Assembly: GCA_027605045.1 (NCBI GenBank)
Contig: JAQFWX010000013.1
Coordinates: 682,001-746,000, forward strand
DNA from: Phallus indusiatus
Taxonomy: Eukaryota > Basidiomycota > Agaricomycetes > Phallales > Phallaceae
Reading direction: 5' to 3'
DNA length: 64,000 nucleotides
A model generated the notes under the pieces. The model saw nothing but the letters and a program-made list of their open reading frames with translations. It had not been told where the DNA came from and did not search any database. The position numbers were made by a program, and so were the translations under genes. Shown in pieces: positions 47,318 through 59,531 of the stretch (position 1 is the first letter of the stretch; each line of letters opens with the position of its first letter).

Positions 47318-48495
47318 TCAGGAGTTTATGCATTGGTTTATGGTTTCCTATGAAACACCCTATAGAATTCTGCTCTTCTTCGATCTCTGGTTGGATGAAA
47401 AACAACCGTTGGTCCTTCAATGAAAAAAACGTGAGGAGTTTTTGTGGCAGTGTAAAGTCTAGGCACCGAAAGCAATCTGAATTGCATGCATCTTGGCATT
47501 CTCATGAAGGTCACGGGTCCGGCGGTAATACGCAAATCCGTGAAAGTTAGGTGCAATTGCACGGTCTTCCAATAGCGTTTTACGTTGTTTTACTGTGTGA
47601 GAAAGAGTGTGGTCATCGTCGTTCCACTCAACACGACCCTGTCCGTGAATGAGAGGTAAAAATTACTCGGCCTCGGCCTTTAATCACGGAGATTTATGTC
47701 ACTCTTGAAGCCCGCGAGCCCGTGTTTACATATCGTTAAGCGAAGTAAATTCGGAGTCTGCCCTGGTGTGCTCACGGCTGTCCTGGGCCCTTTTTTCTTC
47801 AGGTTCAATGCTGTTCAACAGATCTTTCCTACTTTCTTCGTATTATGCTCAAGAAACACGTGTGGGGATACACCCTGGCGCGCCGCTACCATAGCATGAG
47901 TTTTGGTCCTTACTTCAAGTGCATACGCCATTTTGGCTAATTGATAATTGGGACGACTGAATACTCCATGCAGTGCGTTATTAGCTACATAGGAGAATAA
48001 TTCAAAACCCACGTCGGTGGCGTCGAAAAAGAAGCCTTTTGAATCGGTTGCATCACCAAGGAAAAATTAACACCGTCAATGGCAAATTGTGTCTGCTATT
48101 GGGTCTGACGTTAACAGCGCTACTGTCAGCTGTTTACGGGTGAAATTTGAAATACAGCATCATGTGCATTTTCAGGTTGCTTGTATTCAATCGGTGGCAA
48201 ACTTCTCCAGCTCCCTGTCTAATTTACATCGTGACAGATCGCGAGTCGGAGGTGGATTGGGTGCCTTGTGAAAAGTATGCCATAATTTTGTGGTATCCCG
48301 CTCATTTTATATTATGCACTAGGATATATTGGGACAGAGGTACATAAATTTAATCGGGCGTTGCATGGCTGTCAAGCGGCGCTGGTACCTTTTGGTATAT
48401 GAAGCGAATTCACAGGTTCAACGTATATAAACCCGGTCTCAGCCCAAATTTTGGGCTAGCTGCTCACACCCAATGATCCCAACACCACTATAACA
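47318..48495. other. Intergenic stretch between P450-11 and P450-12, includes inverted-repeat arm
   Basis: From about 47760 the sequence matches the reverse complement of 54280-55100. It includes a block (47810-47930) whose two copies contain similar but differently broken short ORFs, probably a shared gene remnant. A TATATAAA at 48425-48432 precedes P450-12. Confidence 0.45.
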
Positions 48496-50800
48496 ATGAG
48501 AACCTCACTCAAATCCATCTCACTCCCAACTGTTTCCGTCTTTATCTTCGTCATCTTTTTATTTTACATTTATTTGCGGAAACGCATTCCCAAAGGTCAG
48601 CTTTCTTTTAATTAGGCTTTGAGAGTCTCACGGTCATATAGGGTATAGGTTACCACCAGGCCCTCCACCGCACTTCCTGCTCAGAAACATCCGAGACTTG
48701 CCTGTAAAACAGGAATTGAGAGTCTACGAGAAATGGGCGAAAACATACGGTTCGTTGTTCAAGCTATTGTCATCATCACTTCTACACACACGTTTACCAA
48801 TCATATTATGACAGGTGACCTGGTGTATCTAGATCTTTATGGCACTTCGCTCCTTTACGTCAACTCTTTCAAACTAGCGACTGAGCTAATGGAGCAGCGA
48901 GGGGCGATATATTCTAATCGTCTCAAATCGACTATGTTTTCCGATCTGTAAGCACTAAAAAGGACTAGTGTGAACTTCAAACAGGCTGATTTTTTGATCA
49001 TAAAGTGCGAAATTTGACTGGAGCATGCTTTTGATGCAGCCCAACTCAGATGATTGGAGGGAGCGTCGTCGATATTTTGCTAAGGCTATAGGAAAAGGTG
49101 CAATTGGCAGATACCAGGATGTCTGGGAAAAGAACACGAGGTAAAATGCGATTACCTATTTGAACTCTTTATTTGTTTTAAGCTTTTTTATTTTTAGGAA
49201 ATTGCTCCGACGCCTTTACCAATCCCCTCATTTATTCTTGGAACACATACGATATATTATAGGCGCAAATATCATGGAGGTATGTACGCAATTTATCTTT
49301 TTGGGGTGCAACGTCGGTTCTTATTCTCTTTCTTAATGTAAGTTTACGTACGGAATTGAGATTCATGCCAAGGACGACCCATTTTTAGCTGTGTCCGAAA
49401 AAGTGATGGAGCGCATGAATCAATTGTTGAAGCCCGGATCTTTCCTGGTTGAAGTCCTTCCATTTCGTACGCGGTCTTTGCTCTCTACAGCGGTTCCTTT
49501 TTGAACTAACACTGCACTTTCGGGTTGGACAGTCAAATATATTCCAACTTGGTTCCCTGGTGCAGGTTTCAAACGAGTCGCAAATGAATTCAGACTTGGA
49601 TCTATTATTATGCGCAACAAGCCTTTCGAGCTTGCGAAGGGCTCTTTGGTAAATTATTTAACTCTATCAATGCCTTCACCCCGATCGCTTATACTTGTTT
49701 AGGAGTTGGGTAAAGTGGTGCGACCCTCTGTTGTCACCGAGCTACTACTTCAAAACAGCTCGGACGATTTTAAACAACACGGTTCAAGTGTCTCGAATGA
49801 AAAGTTCGAAGAGACAATAAAATCAACCGCAGGGGACATTTACATGGCTGCTATCGATACTGTAAGCGACCTTTTTTCGCCTTGCCTTCAGTTTAAAATT
49901 AAACTAAACGACTTTCACCAACAGACCGAAGCTGTTATACAAGTATTTTTCATGGCTATGGTTCTTTACCCAGAAGCACAAAGAAAGGCTCAAATAGAAT
50001 TGAACCAAGTTATTGGATCAAACGCACTGCCGTCGCTCCGAGATAGACCCAATTTACCATACATGGATGCCTTGTATAAAGAAGTTTTACGATGGCATCC
50101 TGTCGCCCCTGCGGGTGTACCGCATGTCTTAGCGCGAGATGACTTATTTGGCGATTATTTTATCCCAAAAGGGACTATGGTCATGCCCAATATATGGTAC
50201 GTTCCCCTTGTGCTCACATGTGTATCCTTAGTTAGCATATGTCTCATGGGCGCGTTGCTTAACCTATTTTTAGGGCCATTTCACGCTCTGAAGAGGTGTT
50301 TGGAGAAAGCACTGACGAATTTCGTCCAGAGAGATTTCTTGGGGAGGAAGCGACTCTGGACCCCGGGATGGTCTTTGGATTTGGAAGAAGGTTTGTTTAT
50401 TGTGTGCATGTCCTTAGGCTTCGCTTGAAAAGGACTAACAAACAAATTTTCCGAACAGAATTTGCCCTGGCCGTTATACCGCCGAAGACATAGTGTTCAT
50501 AACAATATCCTCAATTTTGCACACTTTCAATATCTTGCCTTATGAAACCGAAACTGGTCAACTGGAATTTCCAAATGTAGACGCGTTTGAATCAGGTGCT
50601 CTTTCGTGAGTCTACTACGCGAACAGTGATTGATCTATTTTCACTCATTCCATTTAAATTTTTGTTGATCTGATAGACGTCCGCGACCGTTTAAATGTCG
50701 GATAATACCAAGATCAAACGGTTTGGGAACATAAAAGGCTTGATTGATTATTTATTTAGTTCTCTGACTAACGACGTTTGGCGGGCCGTCAGGAACTGAC
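47760..50800 (+). repeat. Inverted duplication, left arm (carries P450-12)
   Basis: Similar to the reverse complement of 51955-55100 over about 3 kb: distal flank, promoter (both hold GAATTCACAGGTTCAAC then TATATAAAC), the whole P450 gene, and about 60 bp beyond the stop codon (AAGGCTTGATT, then GACTAACGACG). Ends are placed by eye. Confidence 0.8.
48496..50734 (+). CDS. P450-12, cytochrome P450 monooxygenase (subgroup E)
   Basis: A complete 12-exon gene, the most divergent subgroup with P450-13. It starts MRTSLKSISLPTVSVFIFVI, then RKRIPKG, GYRLPPGPPPHFLLRNIRDL, AKFDWSMLLMQPNSDDW, I helix AAIDT-TEAVIQVFFMAM, EVLRWHPVAPAGVPHVL, FRPERFLGEE and FGFGRR-ICPGRYTAE. The tail is RPRPFKCRIIPRSNG and ends GLGT. 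Subgroup E has GDYFIPKGTMVMPNIW where the others have xGNxW. Acceptors are non-pyrimidine in places (AAAG before exon 4). No lesion was found. It is tail-to-tail with P450-13 in a large inverted repeat. Confidence 0.92.
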
Positions 50801-51954
50801 ATGAGATTGCGACACCGCGATTCGCTCACACCGTTTTCTCGGACTGCTCTTCACCGTATTTTTATTCAATTGTTATATCTGATTGTACACTATCGCGATA
50901 TTGCGTAAACCGGACTATCACTCCTTTCATAGTACCTCACCACGTTCTTTTAATTCAATAAAGTTACAGTCTGCATCGTTTAGGTTGAAAGGATTCATGA
51001 AAAGGTTAGATGGCACGTGGTTCCATGTTTTGGGTCTAGATATGACATTATTTGTCATGCGAAAACGTGTACTCCACATTTTTTTGATCTTCTGTCTCGA
51101 AGCGACGGAGTTTACTTTCAGCCGAGATAGCAGTATGTAGTACTGAACCTAAAGGCGGTCGCATGATCAACCGATCGAAGATTGCAAGCTTTTCCGGAGT
51201 GCAAGCTTCTGTTAGATTATATCATGTATACGAAACTTGTCATTCAGATGTATCGCACGGCGTGCGAGTTTGATGTCAAATATGGCATTGAGCGACGGAG
51301 AGAAGTGCATAACTCTGTAGATCGAATTAAGAATACGCGCGATAAGGTTTGTAATTGCAGCATTGAGGTTATGTTTGTGTGGATGTGTATCTAGATCTGT
51401 TCATGAGCTAAGACGTAAACAAGTTTAAGAGGAATTGCCGCATATAGCCTACTTAACTTGGACAACAAGGACCGGTCACCCCGAGTAGTCCTTTGAATGG
51501 TACAAAATTAGGTCATCTTCATTTGGATGTTCTTCCTGAAGACGTTTGACTCTATCCATATAAATTTGAACGCGCGCCCAAAATCTAACGTTGACAATAT
51601 TATTATTACTTGCTCCTTTAGGTAGAAAACAGGAACTCACATGTACATCCTTCAGATTCGCCGAGGGATGTCATGACTTGCATAGTTTGGACAAAAAAAA
51701 ATTCTTCTGGACAATCATAGCAATCAGGGCAGTTGATCTAATACTAGAAAACGCCTCATGACTGAATGGGGGTCGCGTCCTCTCTGCTCTTTCGTGCCTA
51801 GAGGACTCCATAATTATTATTTAAGGTATCCCACGAAGGAAAATTCCTGTCCTAACTAAGTGTCCTAGTAAGTGATTGTACTACAGTAATAATATAACAA
51901 AAAATTAGACTAAGGATATACATGAACGTTGCGCATACAAGTATAACCCTACAC
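50801..51954. other. Spacer of the P450-12/P450-13 inverted repeat
   Basis: About 1.15 kb without a supportable gene. Its distal part, 51490-51830, has a second copy at 55690-55970 beyond the right arm. Confidence 0.5.
51490..51830 (+). repeat. Direct repeat, copy 1 (within the spacer)
   Basis: Shares ordered blocks with 55690-55970 in the same orientation, such as GGATGTTCTTCCTG, ATCTAACGTTG, ATATTATTA, GGAACTCACAT/GGGACTCACAT and GCAATCAGGGCAGTTGATC. Copy 2 is shorter by several small deletions. Confidence 0.8.
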
Positions 51955-54900
51955 CGCTAAAGCGTCGTTAGTCAAAGAATCAAATAAATAGTGAATCAAG
52001 CCTTATGTGTTCCCAAAACCGTTTGATCTTGGTATTATCCGACATTTGAAAGGTTGCGGTCGTCTATCAGATCAACAAAAATGGAATGAGCAAAAATAGA
52101 CCCATCACTGTTCGCGACGCGCGTAGTAGACTCACGAAAGAGTACCTGGTTCAAACGCGTCTACATCTGGAAATTCCAGTTGGCCAGTCTCGGTTTCATA
52201 AGGCAAGATATTAAAAGTGTGCAATATTGAGGATATTGTTATAAACACTATGTCCTCGGCAATATAACGACCAGGGCAAACTCTTTAATTTACAGGAAAA
52301 TTATTGGTTAGTTAGTCTCCTTCAAGCGAAGCATAACAATCCATGATAAACAAACCTTCTTCCAAATCCAAAGACCATCTCGGGGTCCAGAATCGCTTCT
52401 TGCTCAAGAAATCTTTCTGGGCGGAATTCATCGGTGTTTTCTCCAAACGCATCTCTAGAACGTGAAATGGACCTAAAAAAACAACATCCGTTAAATGTTT
52501 GCTAAACAAAAGTACACGCGAGGGGGAACGTACCATATGTTGGGCATGACCATAGTCCCTTTTGGGATAAAATAATCGCCAAATAAGTCATCTCGCGCTA
52601 AGACATGCGGTACACCCGCAGGAGCGACAGGATGCCATCGTAAAACCTCTTTGTATAAAGCATTCATGTATGGCAAGTTGGGTCTATCCCGGAGCGACGG
52701 TAATGCTTCTGATCCAATGATTTGGTTCAATTCTGTTTGAGCCTTTCTTTGTGCTTCTGGGTAAAGGACCATAGCCATGAAGAATACTTGTATAACAGCT
52801 TCGGTCTGTTTGTGAAAGTCGTTTAGTTTAATCTTAAACTGAAGGCAAAGGCGAAAAAGGTCGCTACAACTTACAGTATCGATAGCAGCCATGTAAATGT
52901 CCCCCGCAGTTGATTTTATTGTCTCTTCGAACTTTTCATTCGAGACACTTGAACCGTGTTGTTTAAAACCGTCCGAGTTGTTTTGAAGTAGCTCGGTGAC
53001 AACAGAGGGTCGCACTGCTTTACCTAAGTCCTACACATGAAATAAGTGTAAACGATCGGGTTAAGGATTATATTGATAGAGTTAATAATTACCAAAAGAC
53101 TTTTCGCAAGTTCGAATGGCTTGTTGCGCATAATAATAGATCCAAGTCTGAATTCATTTGCGACTCGTTTGAAACCTGCACCAGGGAACCAAGTTGGAAT
53201 GTATTTGACTGTCCAACCCGAAAGAGCAGTGTTAGTCGAAAAAGGAACCATTATAGGTAAAGCAAAGACCACGTACGAAACGGAAGGACTTCGACCAGGA
53301 AAGATCCGGGCTTCAACAGTTGATTCATGTGCTTCATCACTTCTTCAGACACAGCTAGAAATGGATCGTCCTTGGCATGAATCTCAATTCCGTACGTAAA
53401 CTTGTATAAAGAGTGTAAAAACAAAAACCCAAGTTGTGCAAAAATATAAATTGCTCACATACCTCCATGACATCTGCGCCTATAATATATCGTATATGCT
53501 CTAAAAATAAATGAGGGGATTGGTGAAGACGTCGGAGCAATTTCCTAAAAATAAAACATGGTAAAAAAAAGGAGCTTAAATAAATAATCGTATTTACCTC
53601 GTGTTATTTTCCCAGACATCCTGGTATTTACCGATCGCATCTTTTCCTATAGCCTTAGCAAAATATCGACGACGCTCCTTCCAATCATCTGAGTCGGGCT
53701 GCATCAAAGCCATGTTCCAATCAAATTTCGCACTCGACGATCGGAAAATCAGCTTGACTGAACTTCACGCTAGCCCTCTCTAGTGCTTACAGGTCGGAAA
53801 ACATAATCAATTTGACACGATTAGAATATATCGCCCCTCGTTGATCCATTAGCTCGGTCGCTAGTTTAAAAGAATTGACGTAGAGGAGCGAAGTGCCATA
53901 AAGATCTAGATACACCAGGTCACCTACCATAACATCGTTGGTGAATGTGCGTATGGAAGTGATGATGACAACAGCCTGGACAACGAACCGTATGTTTTCG
54001 CCCATTTCTCGTAGACTTTCCATTCCTGTTTTACAGGCAAATCTCGTATGTTTCTGAACAGGAAGTGCGGTGGTGGGCCTGGGGGTAGTCTATACCCTAA
54101 TATGTTCATGAGAATTCAAGAAAAGCTCTTTCCTTCTTAGAAATCAAAGCCTGATTCAACGAGAACTAACCTTTCGGAATGCGTTTCCGCAAATAAAGGT
54201 GTAATAAAAAGATGACAAAGACGAAGCCGGAAACAGTTGGGAGTGAGATGGGTTTGAGTAAGGTTCTCATTGCCATAGTAGTGTTGGGATCATTTAATTG
54301 GAAGTGAGTAGCTGGCCTTGGAATTCGGGCTGAGGCCAGGTTTATATATGTTGAACCTGTGAATTCGCACTATATACAATGAAAAGGTATCAGCGCCGCT
54401 TGGGAATCATGCAACGCTCGATTCAACTTATGTGGAGTCTGGTTTGGTATGGCTTAGTAGCACCTAGTGCATAATATGGAAACAAAGAACGAGCGGAGTA
54501 CCACCAAGGTACATATCTTTCACAAGGCAGCCAATCCACTTCCGACCCGCCATCTCCGAATTTGAAAGAAGATACGTCACGGTATAATTTACTGGGAACT
54601 ATGGAATTATCACTGATTAAATATGAACAACCTCAAAACGCATGTGGTGCTATGTATTAGCATCCCAATTTCACCCATAAACAGCTAAAGGTAGCGCTGT
54701 TATCGTCAGAGCAAAGTAATAATAGACAAAACTTGCCATTATTAGTGCATATCCGTGTCAATTTCTCAACGATCGCGTAATTTAAAAAGATTCTTTTCGG
54801 CGCCGCCGGCGTGCGTTTTGGATTATTATTATTCTGCTATGTAGCTAACTGGATGGAGTATTAAGTCGTACCAGGAATATCGTCTAGCTAGAGATTGAGC

Positions 54901-55100
54901 GCATACACTCAAAATAAGGACCATACTTATGCTATGAGAGTGGCGCGCCAGGAGGTGACCCCACGTGTTTCTTCGGGATACCATGAGAGTAAAAAAGAAC
55001 CGTTGAACAACATCCAGCCTCGTCAGACGCATCGTTGCTGATGTGGCACACAGGAGGAGAAGCCCTGTGGGAAGGAGAACCAACAGGCTCGGTCGCGCTA
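51955..55100 (-). repeat. Inverted duplication, right arm (carries P450-13)
   Basis: Reverse-complement partner of 47760-50800. Flank similarity continues well past the gene: the CTTGGGAATCATGCAACGCTC region near 54400 matches 48360-48380 inverted, and 54940-55040 matches 47800-47890 inverted. Confidence 0.8.
52003..54276 (-). CDS. P450-13, cytochrome P450 monooxygenase (subgroup E)
   Basis: The inverted duplicate of P450-12, with the same 12 exons and every phase intact. The start is MAMRTLLKPISLPTVSGFVF at 54276 (alternative Met at 54270, matching the P450-12 start). Motifs: GYRLPPGPPPHFLFRNIRDL, AKFDWNMALMQPDSDDW, AAIDT-TEAVIQVFFMAM, EVLRWHPVAPAGVPHVL, FRPERFLEQE and FGFGRR-VCPGRYIAE. The tail RPQPFKCRIIPRSNG ends GFGNT, two residues different in reading from P450-12. 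The exon-3 end has VKLIMFSDL where P450-12 has LKSTMFSDL. Both copies appear functional. Confidence 0.92.
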
Positions 55101-56653
55101 CGGCGGGGATAATCGATTGATCGGTGGACGGCCTAGACACTCAAGTACACAGTACGCAGCGCTCAGCACCAGAGTCCATGATTTAGCATATAAAACCCGC
55201 TTCTTGACTATGCAAAGATCATCTAGACCGAATGAAATGCTACGAATTACACGATCAGCAAAATTATCAATGTTTGAAGAGGGTATGAATGAGTGGCCTA
55301 CGGCCTTTTTACATACAAAATAATAGCGTCTCAAGGCCTTACAGTCCAACCACGAGAGACAATCATTTTCCCGCCTGCTCGGCAGGTAATATTCCTTATT
55401 CTTCGAATGATGACCGCAGTCCGTCGGAAGCGGAAAACAAAAACGTCTCCTTTTGGGTAGTGAAACGCACGTTAGAAGATAAATGAGAAGTGATGTGCCC
55501 TGTTTTGGCCGATTCGTTCACAATTTTTTGAGGAATTGGCCTACCCCACGTAGGCAAGATCGAGAGGTGCTTTGGCTTTGAATATGGCATCTCCGAGAGC
55601 CGAAAATTATATAAATAAATGAAAGCCCAGGGATCTAATATTGCGACGTAGTTCCATACTACATGCTTAGCTCGCAGCCCTTTAACTCGATGGTAAAAAT
55701 TTAGGTCATTGGGATGTTCTTCCTGGATCAGAGGGGTCGCAGCCAGGGATTATCGATAACACGGCCGAGATCTAACGTTGGCAATATTATTACCTGCTTC
55801 ATTGGGTAGAGAACAGGGACTCACATCCTTCAGAGTCGCCGAGGGAGGCGACCCATATAGTCTGTTCATTAGACAAAACATAATCACGGCAATCAGGGCA
55901 GTTGATCCAGTACGGGAACGCTTCATAACGAAAACCACTGCTCTTTCATGCCTAGAAAGCGAAGAGTGTCGACCTCGGTTCATCTAAGAGGCACGTGAAC
56001 CTAGTGCTTTTGCGCGTTCATATCATCTCTGGTGTGATGGTGGATGTTCAGGATTGCAGAAGTGTCTTGGAGGCCTTTCCGAGCCTAGAAAATTTAAACG
56101 GGCCCTTGAAGCAATTCAATCGTCGGAATCGCGTTGGCTCTGTGGTTTCTCGTGACGTGATTGGCATGATCAGCCAGTGCTTTACTCGTTAAGATAGGCC
56201 GCAGTACTGGTTCCCAAAAAAGGGCTGTGGAGGAGATTTGGGGACGCACTAGCAACGGGTCGTGTAATTTTAAATTTTCCCCACACTTGTGCACGCAGCG
56301 CGCGATAAGCAGTTTTCTATTTTCTTGGGCCATTGGTACGCTTGTGATTGGCGAAGAGAAGAGAAACTGCAAATTTACTTCGCCGTATGAACTCTTCGAC
56401 GTTCATTTTTACCGATACAATTCAATAAAAATAAAATAGTCATCCGACCGGATATTTAATCGTCGTCTCGCAAGAAACTTGAGAATTTACCATGCGAGTC
56501 GGCAGCGCTGTTCAACACGGAATCCGAGAGAGCATCGCTTGCCGGAGCGTCGGAGTCCGAACTGGATTGTCTAGATCCTCAGGCCGTGATATACATAGCG
56601 TCTGTTATGAACGCTGTCTTTGACTTTCTCTCCCTTGAGATCCGCTATCTTCG
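54277..56653. other. 2.4-kb stretch between P450-13 and the PDK1-like gene
   Basis: To about 55100 it is the outer part of the inverted-repeat right arm, including an ORF remnant at 54829-55140 (minus). 55690-55970 is copy 2 of the direct repeat. I see no intact gene. The last 100 bp are CG-richer and probably the kinase promoter/5' UTR. Confidence 0.45.
55690..55970 (+). repeat. Direct repeat, copy 2 (outside the inverted repeat)
   Basis: Partner of 51490-51830, same orientation, about 4.2 kb apart, with P450-13 and the right arm between. Confidence 0.8.
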
Positions 56654-59166
56654 ATGTCCACCGTCGAGGTAGACTCGTTCTCCGCGTCATCCGCGTCGTT
56701 GTCATCGTCGACAACAGCCTCTTCGACTTCCGTCGCAGCGCTCATTGCCCTCAGCCGGAATGCTTCCGTGATCTCCTCGTCATCAAGTAACAGCTCATCC
56801 TCCTCCCTCCTCCTCAACAATCCACAAGCTAGTCGTGTCCGGACATTTTCATCTCCAAGATCATTTCAGCGGACGCGTAAAACCACTATCCAAGCACCCC
56901 CTAGCTCTGGCTCTGGCTTTGGCTCTGGCAATGCATTTCCTACCCGCAACGAAACACAAAGTCCTATCATGAGAAAAGCAGCGAGAAGTGTCACCCCTGG
57001 TCCCCGAGTAAGTAGAGACGATTTCGAGTTTGGGGAGGTCTTGGGCGAAGGGTCGTACTCCACGGTCAGTTAAGCTCCATATTCTCCATCGATTGACGGA
57101 GATGATTAATGTCCGAGTAGGTCATGAGTGCATTATACCCTCCAACCCAAAAAGCTTATGCCGTCAAAATAATCGACAAGGAGCCGCTCGTCCGGAGAAA
57201 TTTGACTAAAATTGCCGCTATAGAACGAAATACATTGACCCATCTCGCCAATGGACAGCATCCTGGCATTGTGAAACTGTATTGGAAATTTCAAGACCAG
57301 TGGAGTTGGTGTCAGTGTCAATTAACTTGCAATTTATTCTTTGGTCACCGACTATTTTTTCACGCTTTAGATTTCATCTTGGATTTAGTTCCAAATAACA
57401 GTCTACTATTTTGGATCAGTCGCCTTGGCTCGCTGTCTACTGCATGCTCAAGAGTCTTTACAGCTCAGATAATTGACGCCGTGGCATGGATGCATTCGAA
57501 AGGTGTTGTTCATCGCGATCTGAAACCTGAAAACATCATGTTGGACGAGCATATGCGCATAAAACTAGTCGATTTTGGCAGCGCAAAACTTTATGACCTT
57601 GATAAGGAAGGTAAGAGACCATTTGGACTACATTAATGGGGTCTGTCTATTAATTGAATCGAGTCAGATGACAAGTCTAGTTCATGGCTGTGTTCTCCTC
57701 AATTTACACCTCCGGAACTTTTGGTCAGCCGAGTGACGTGCAAAAGGTAATGCATTACGTATTCCCGCTTTTCCCGTAATAACCTAAAACTAAATATTCA
57801 ACTACAGCTCTGATTTTTGGGCCATAGGATGTATACTTTATCAAATGATTTGTGGACAGCTACCTTTCCAAGGAGTCACCCACTATTTGATGTGGATTAA
57901 CATCAAGACGCTGAAATATGATTTTCCCTATGGTTTCGATGGTCCAGCGCGAGACCTCGTGCAGAAATTTCTTGTCAGTGATCAACAGCGTCTAACCACA
58001 CCACTATACTAAGTGTCAAGAACCAGACTCTCGAACCAGAAACACGCCTTGGAGCCGGTCGTCCCGGTAGTCCAAACGATTTGGACGCGCTGCGGGCACA
58101 TCCTTTCTTCAACTCCGTTCCGTGGGCGACGTTATGGACAGATCCGACTCCACCTCTCGAAGCGGGATTGGTAGTGTCAGAGTCGACCGAAGATGTGAAT
58201 CTGGAATCAGAAGAACTACAGAAGCAGCAGAAGCAGAACGTGGTAGAAGATTATGCGGCCGAATGGAGACGCGCGTTCCCTTCCTGGAATAATAGGAGTG
58301 AGAACACTTCTGTCGAGGATAGAAATCCGAATATCAACGGCAGCAGCGCTCTCATCGAAAGTGATGGTGATGTAAGTTTTTTTCTCTTTCCGCTCCTTCC
58401 ATTTTGTCGTATGTCTGGCTGATTATCATGATCTTGATGATAACTTTTAGAGCTCGGATTCCGATTCAGTCCCAACCCCGCGCTTTATCAGCCCTCCTTC
58501 CTCAATACCCAGCACTCCAGCCCGACGTCTAAGCGGCCTGCTTGAAACCTTTTCCCTGACTTCGCGATCCAGAAGATCATCAACAACCACAAAACTCTCT
58601 TCCCTCACTTTTCTCAACGACCCACAGCGCTGGACATCTCTCCTCCGACCTAGCGAAACAGTTGTCTTTTCTTCTTGCGTTCATAAAGGGAACGCGAGCG
58701 GCAAACTGTCACTTCCGAGACAAATCATGTCATCTGTGTCTGCGACCGGACGCGATAAAGGGATTATTAAGGGCAAAGTCAAACTCAGGCTTCTCGTGTT
58801 AACTAAAATGCGGTTGGTGTGCCTGAAAGAGAAAGATGGCGAGGTCGTAATGAAAGATGAAGTGCTTCTCGGATCCAGAGGCGGTGCGTTTGGTGTTCTG
58901 GTTGGTGTTGAGAAGACTGAACAAGGTTTTTGTATTCAAACTGTTGAGTTCTTCATTTATTTTCTTGTTTCCCCTTTTTCTTTTATATTGACGAGGGGAT
59001 GTTTTTTTGACTTTTTTAGCCTTTGAAGACTTATTATTATGCGACGGAGGATACCACACTGGCTAATCGTTGGATTAAAGAAATCGAATCTGTTATACCT
59101 GTGGACAATGGAATGAACTATATGAATCGTACCATCATACCGGAGCGTACACGTTCGCCGATATGA
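56654..59166 (+). CDS. PDK1/Pkh-type AGC protein kinase
   Basis: Eight exons, 56654-57064, 57121-57310, 57371-57610, 57668-57746, 57808-57973, 58021-58371, 58451-58942 and 59020-59166, close in phase and give 691 residues. After a Ser-rich N-terminus the kinase domain starts near residue 120: FEFGEVLGEGSYSTV (glycine loop), AYAVKIIDK (Lys), HRDLKPENIML, LVDFGSAK, SSDFWAIGCILYQM and RLGAGRPGSPNDLDALRAHPFF. The C-terminal exons match a PH-type domain (VLTKMRLVCLKE, then KTYYYATEDTTLANRWIKEI), the layout of 3-phosphoinositide-dependent kinase 1, which activates other AGC kinases and in fungi (Pkh1/2, Ksg1) controls eisosomes and wall integrity. The activation segment reads SWLCSPQFTPPELL; the usual pattern is SFVGTxQYxxPELL, so the Gly-Thr pair is Cys-Ser here. 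Confidence 0.87.
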
Positions 59167-59531
59167 TACCCTAATTTTTTCAATACCCCCTCTCCCAATT
59201 TGCATCGGACTAATTTATTCAAAGGTGGATGTATTCTTTATGCAATAGTTTTTCTTTTCTTTTTGCAACATTATTTCTCCTTTATTTGCATTCATTTTCA
59301 TGTTTTAGTCTCTCTCGGAAGGAATCGGATGGTTTGGGTTTTGTTTTCTTCTTCCTTATTGTTTGTTCACCAGGCCGAAAGTTTTGAGTTTAATTCATAT
59401 TGCCACGTTGGAAAGTTTTTGTCACAAGGATGGAATATCATTACTATTCATGCTAATGCTTTTTTGCTATGTATTTTTCGTTTCTTAATCGCGCAACAAT
59501 AATATATATAATGTACGGTTTAATAGTAACA
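59167..59531. other. Convergent 3' intergenic region, T-rich
   Basis: Very T-rich sequence on the + strand, consistent with 3' UTRs. A 100-codon ORF from 59200 is low-complexity Phe-rich and not a gene I can support. Confidence 0.4.

Noticed and set aside
46849..47550. A 233-codon ORF overlapping the 3' half of P450-11
   Set aside because: It reads through introns and in the wrong frame for the P450 exons; its composition is not protein-like and the P450 exon model explains the region.
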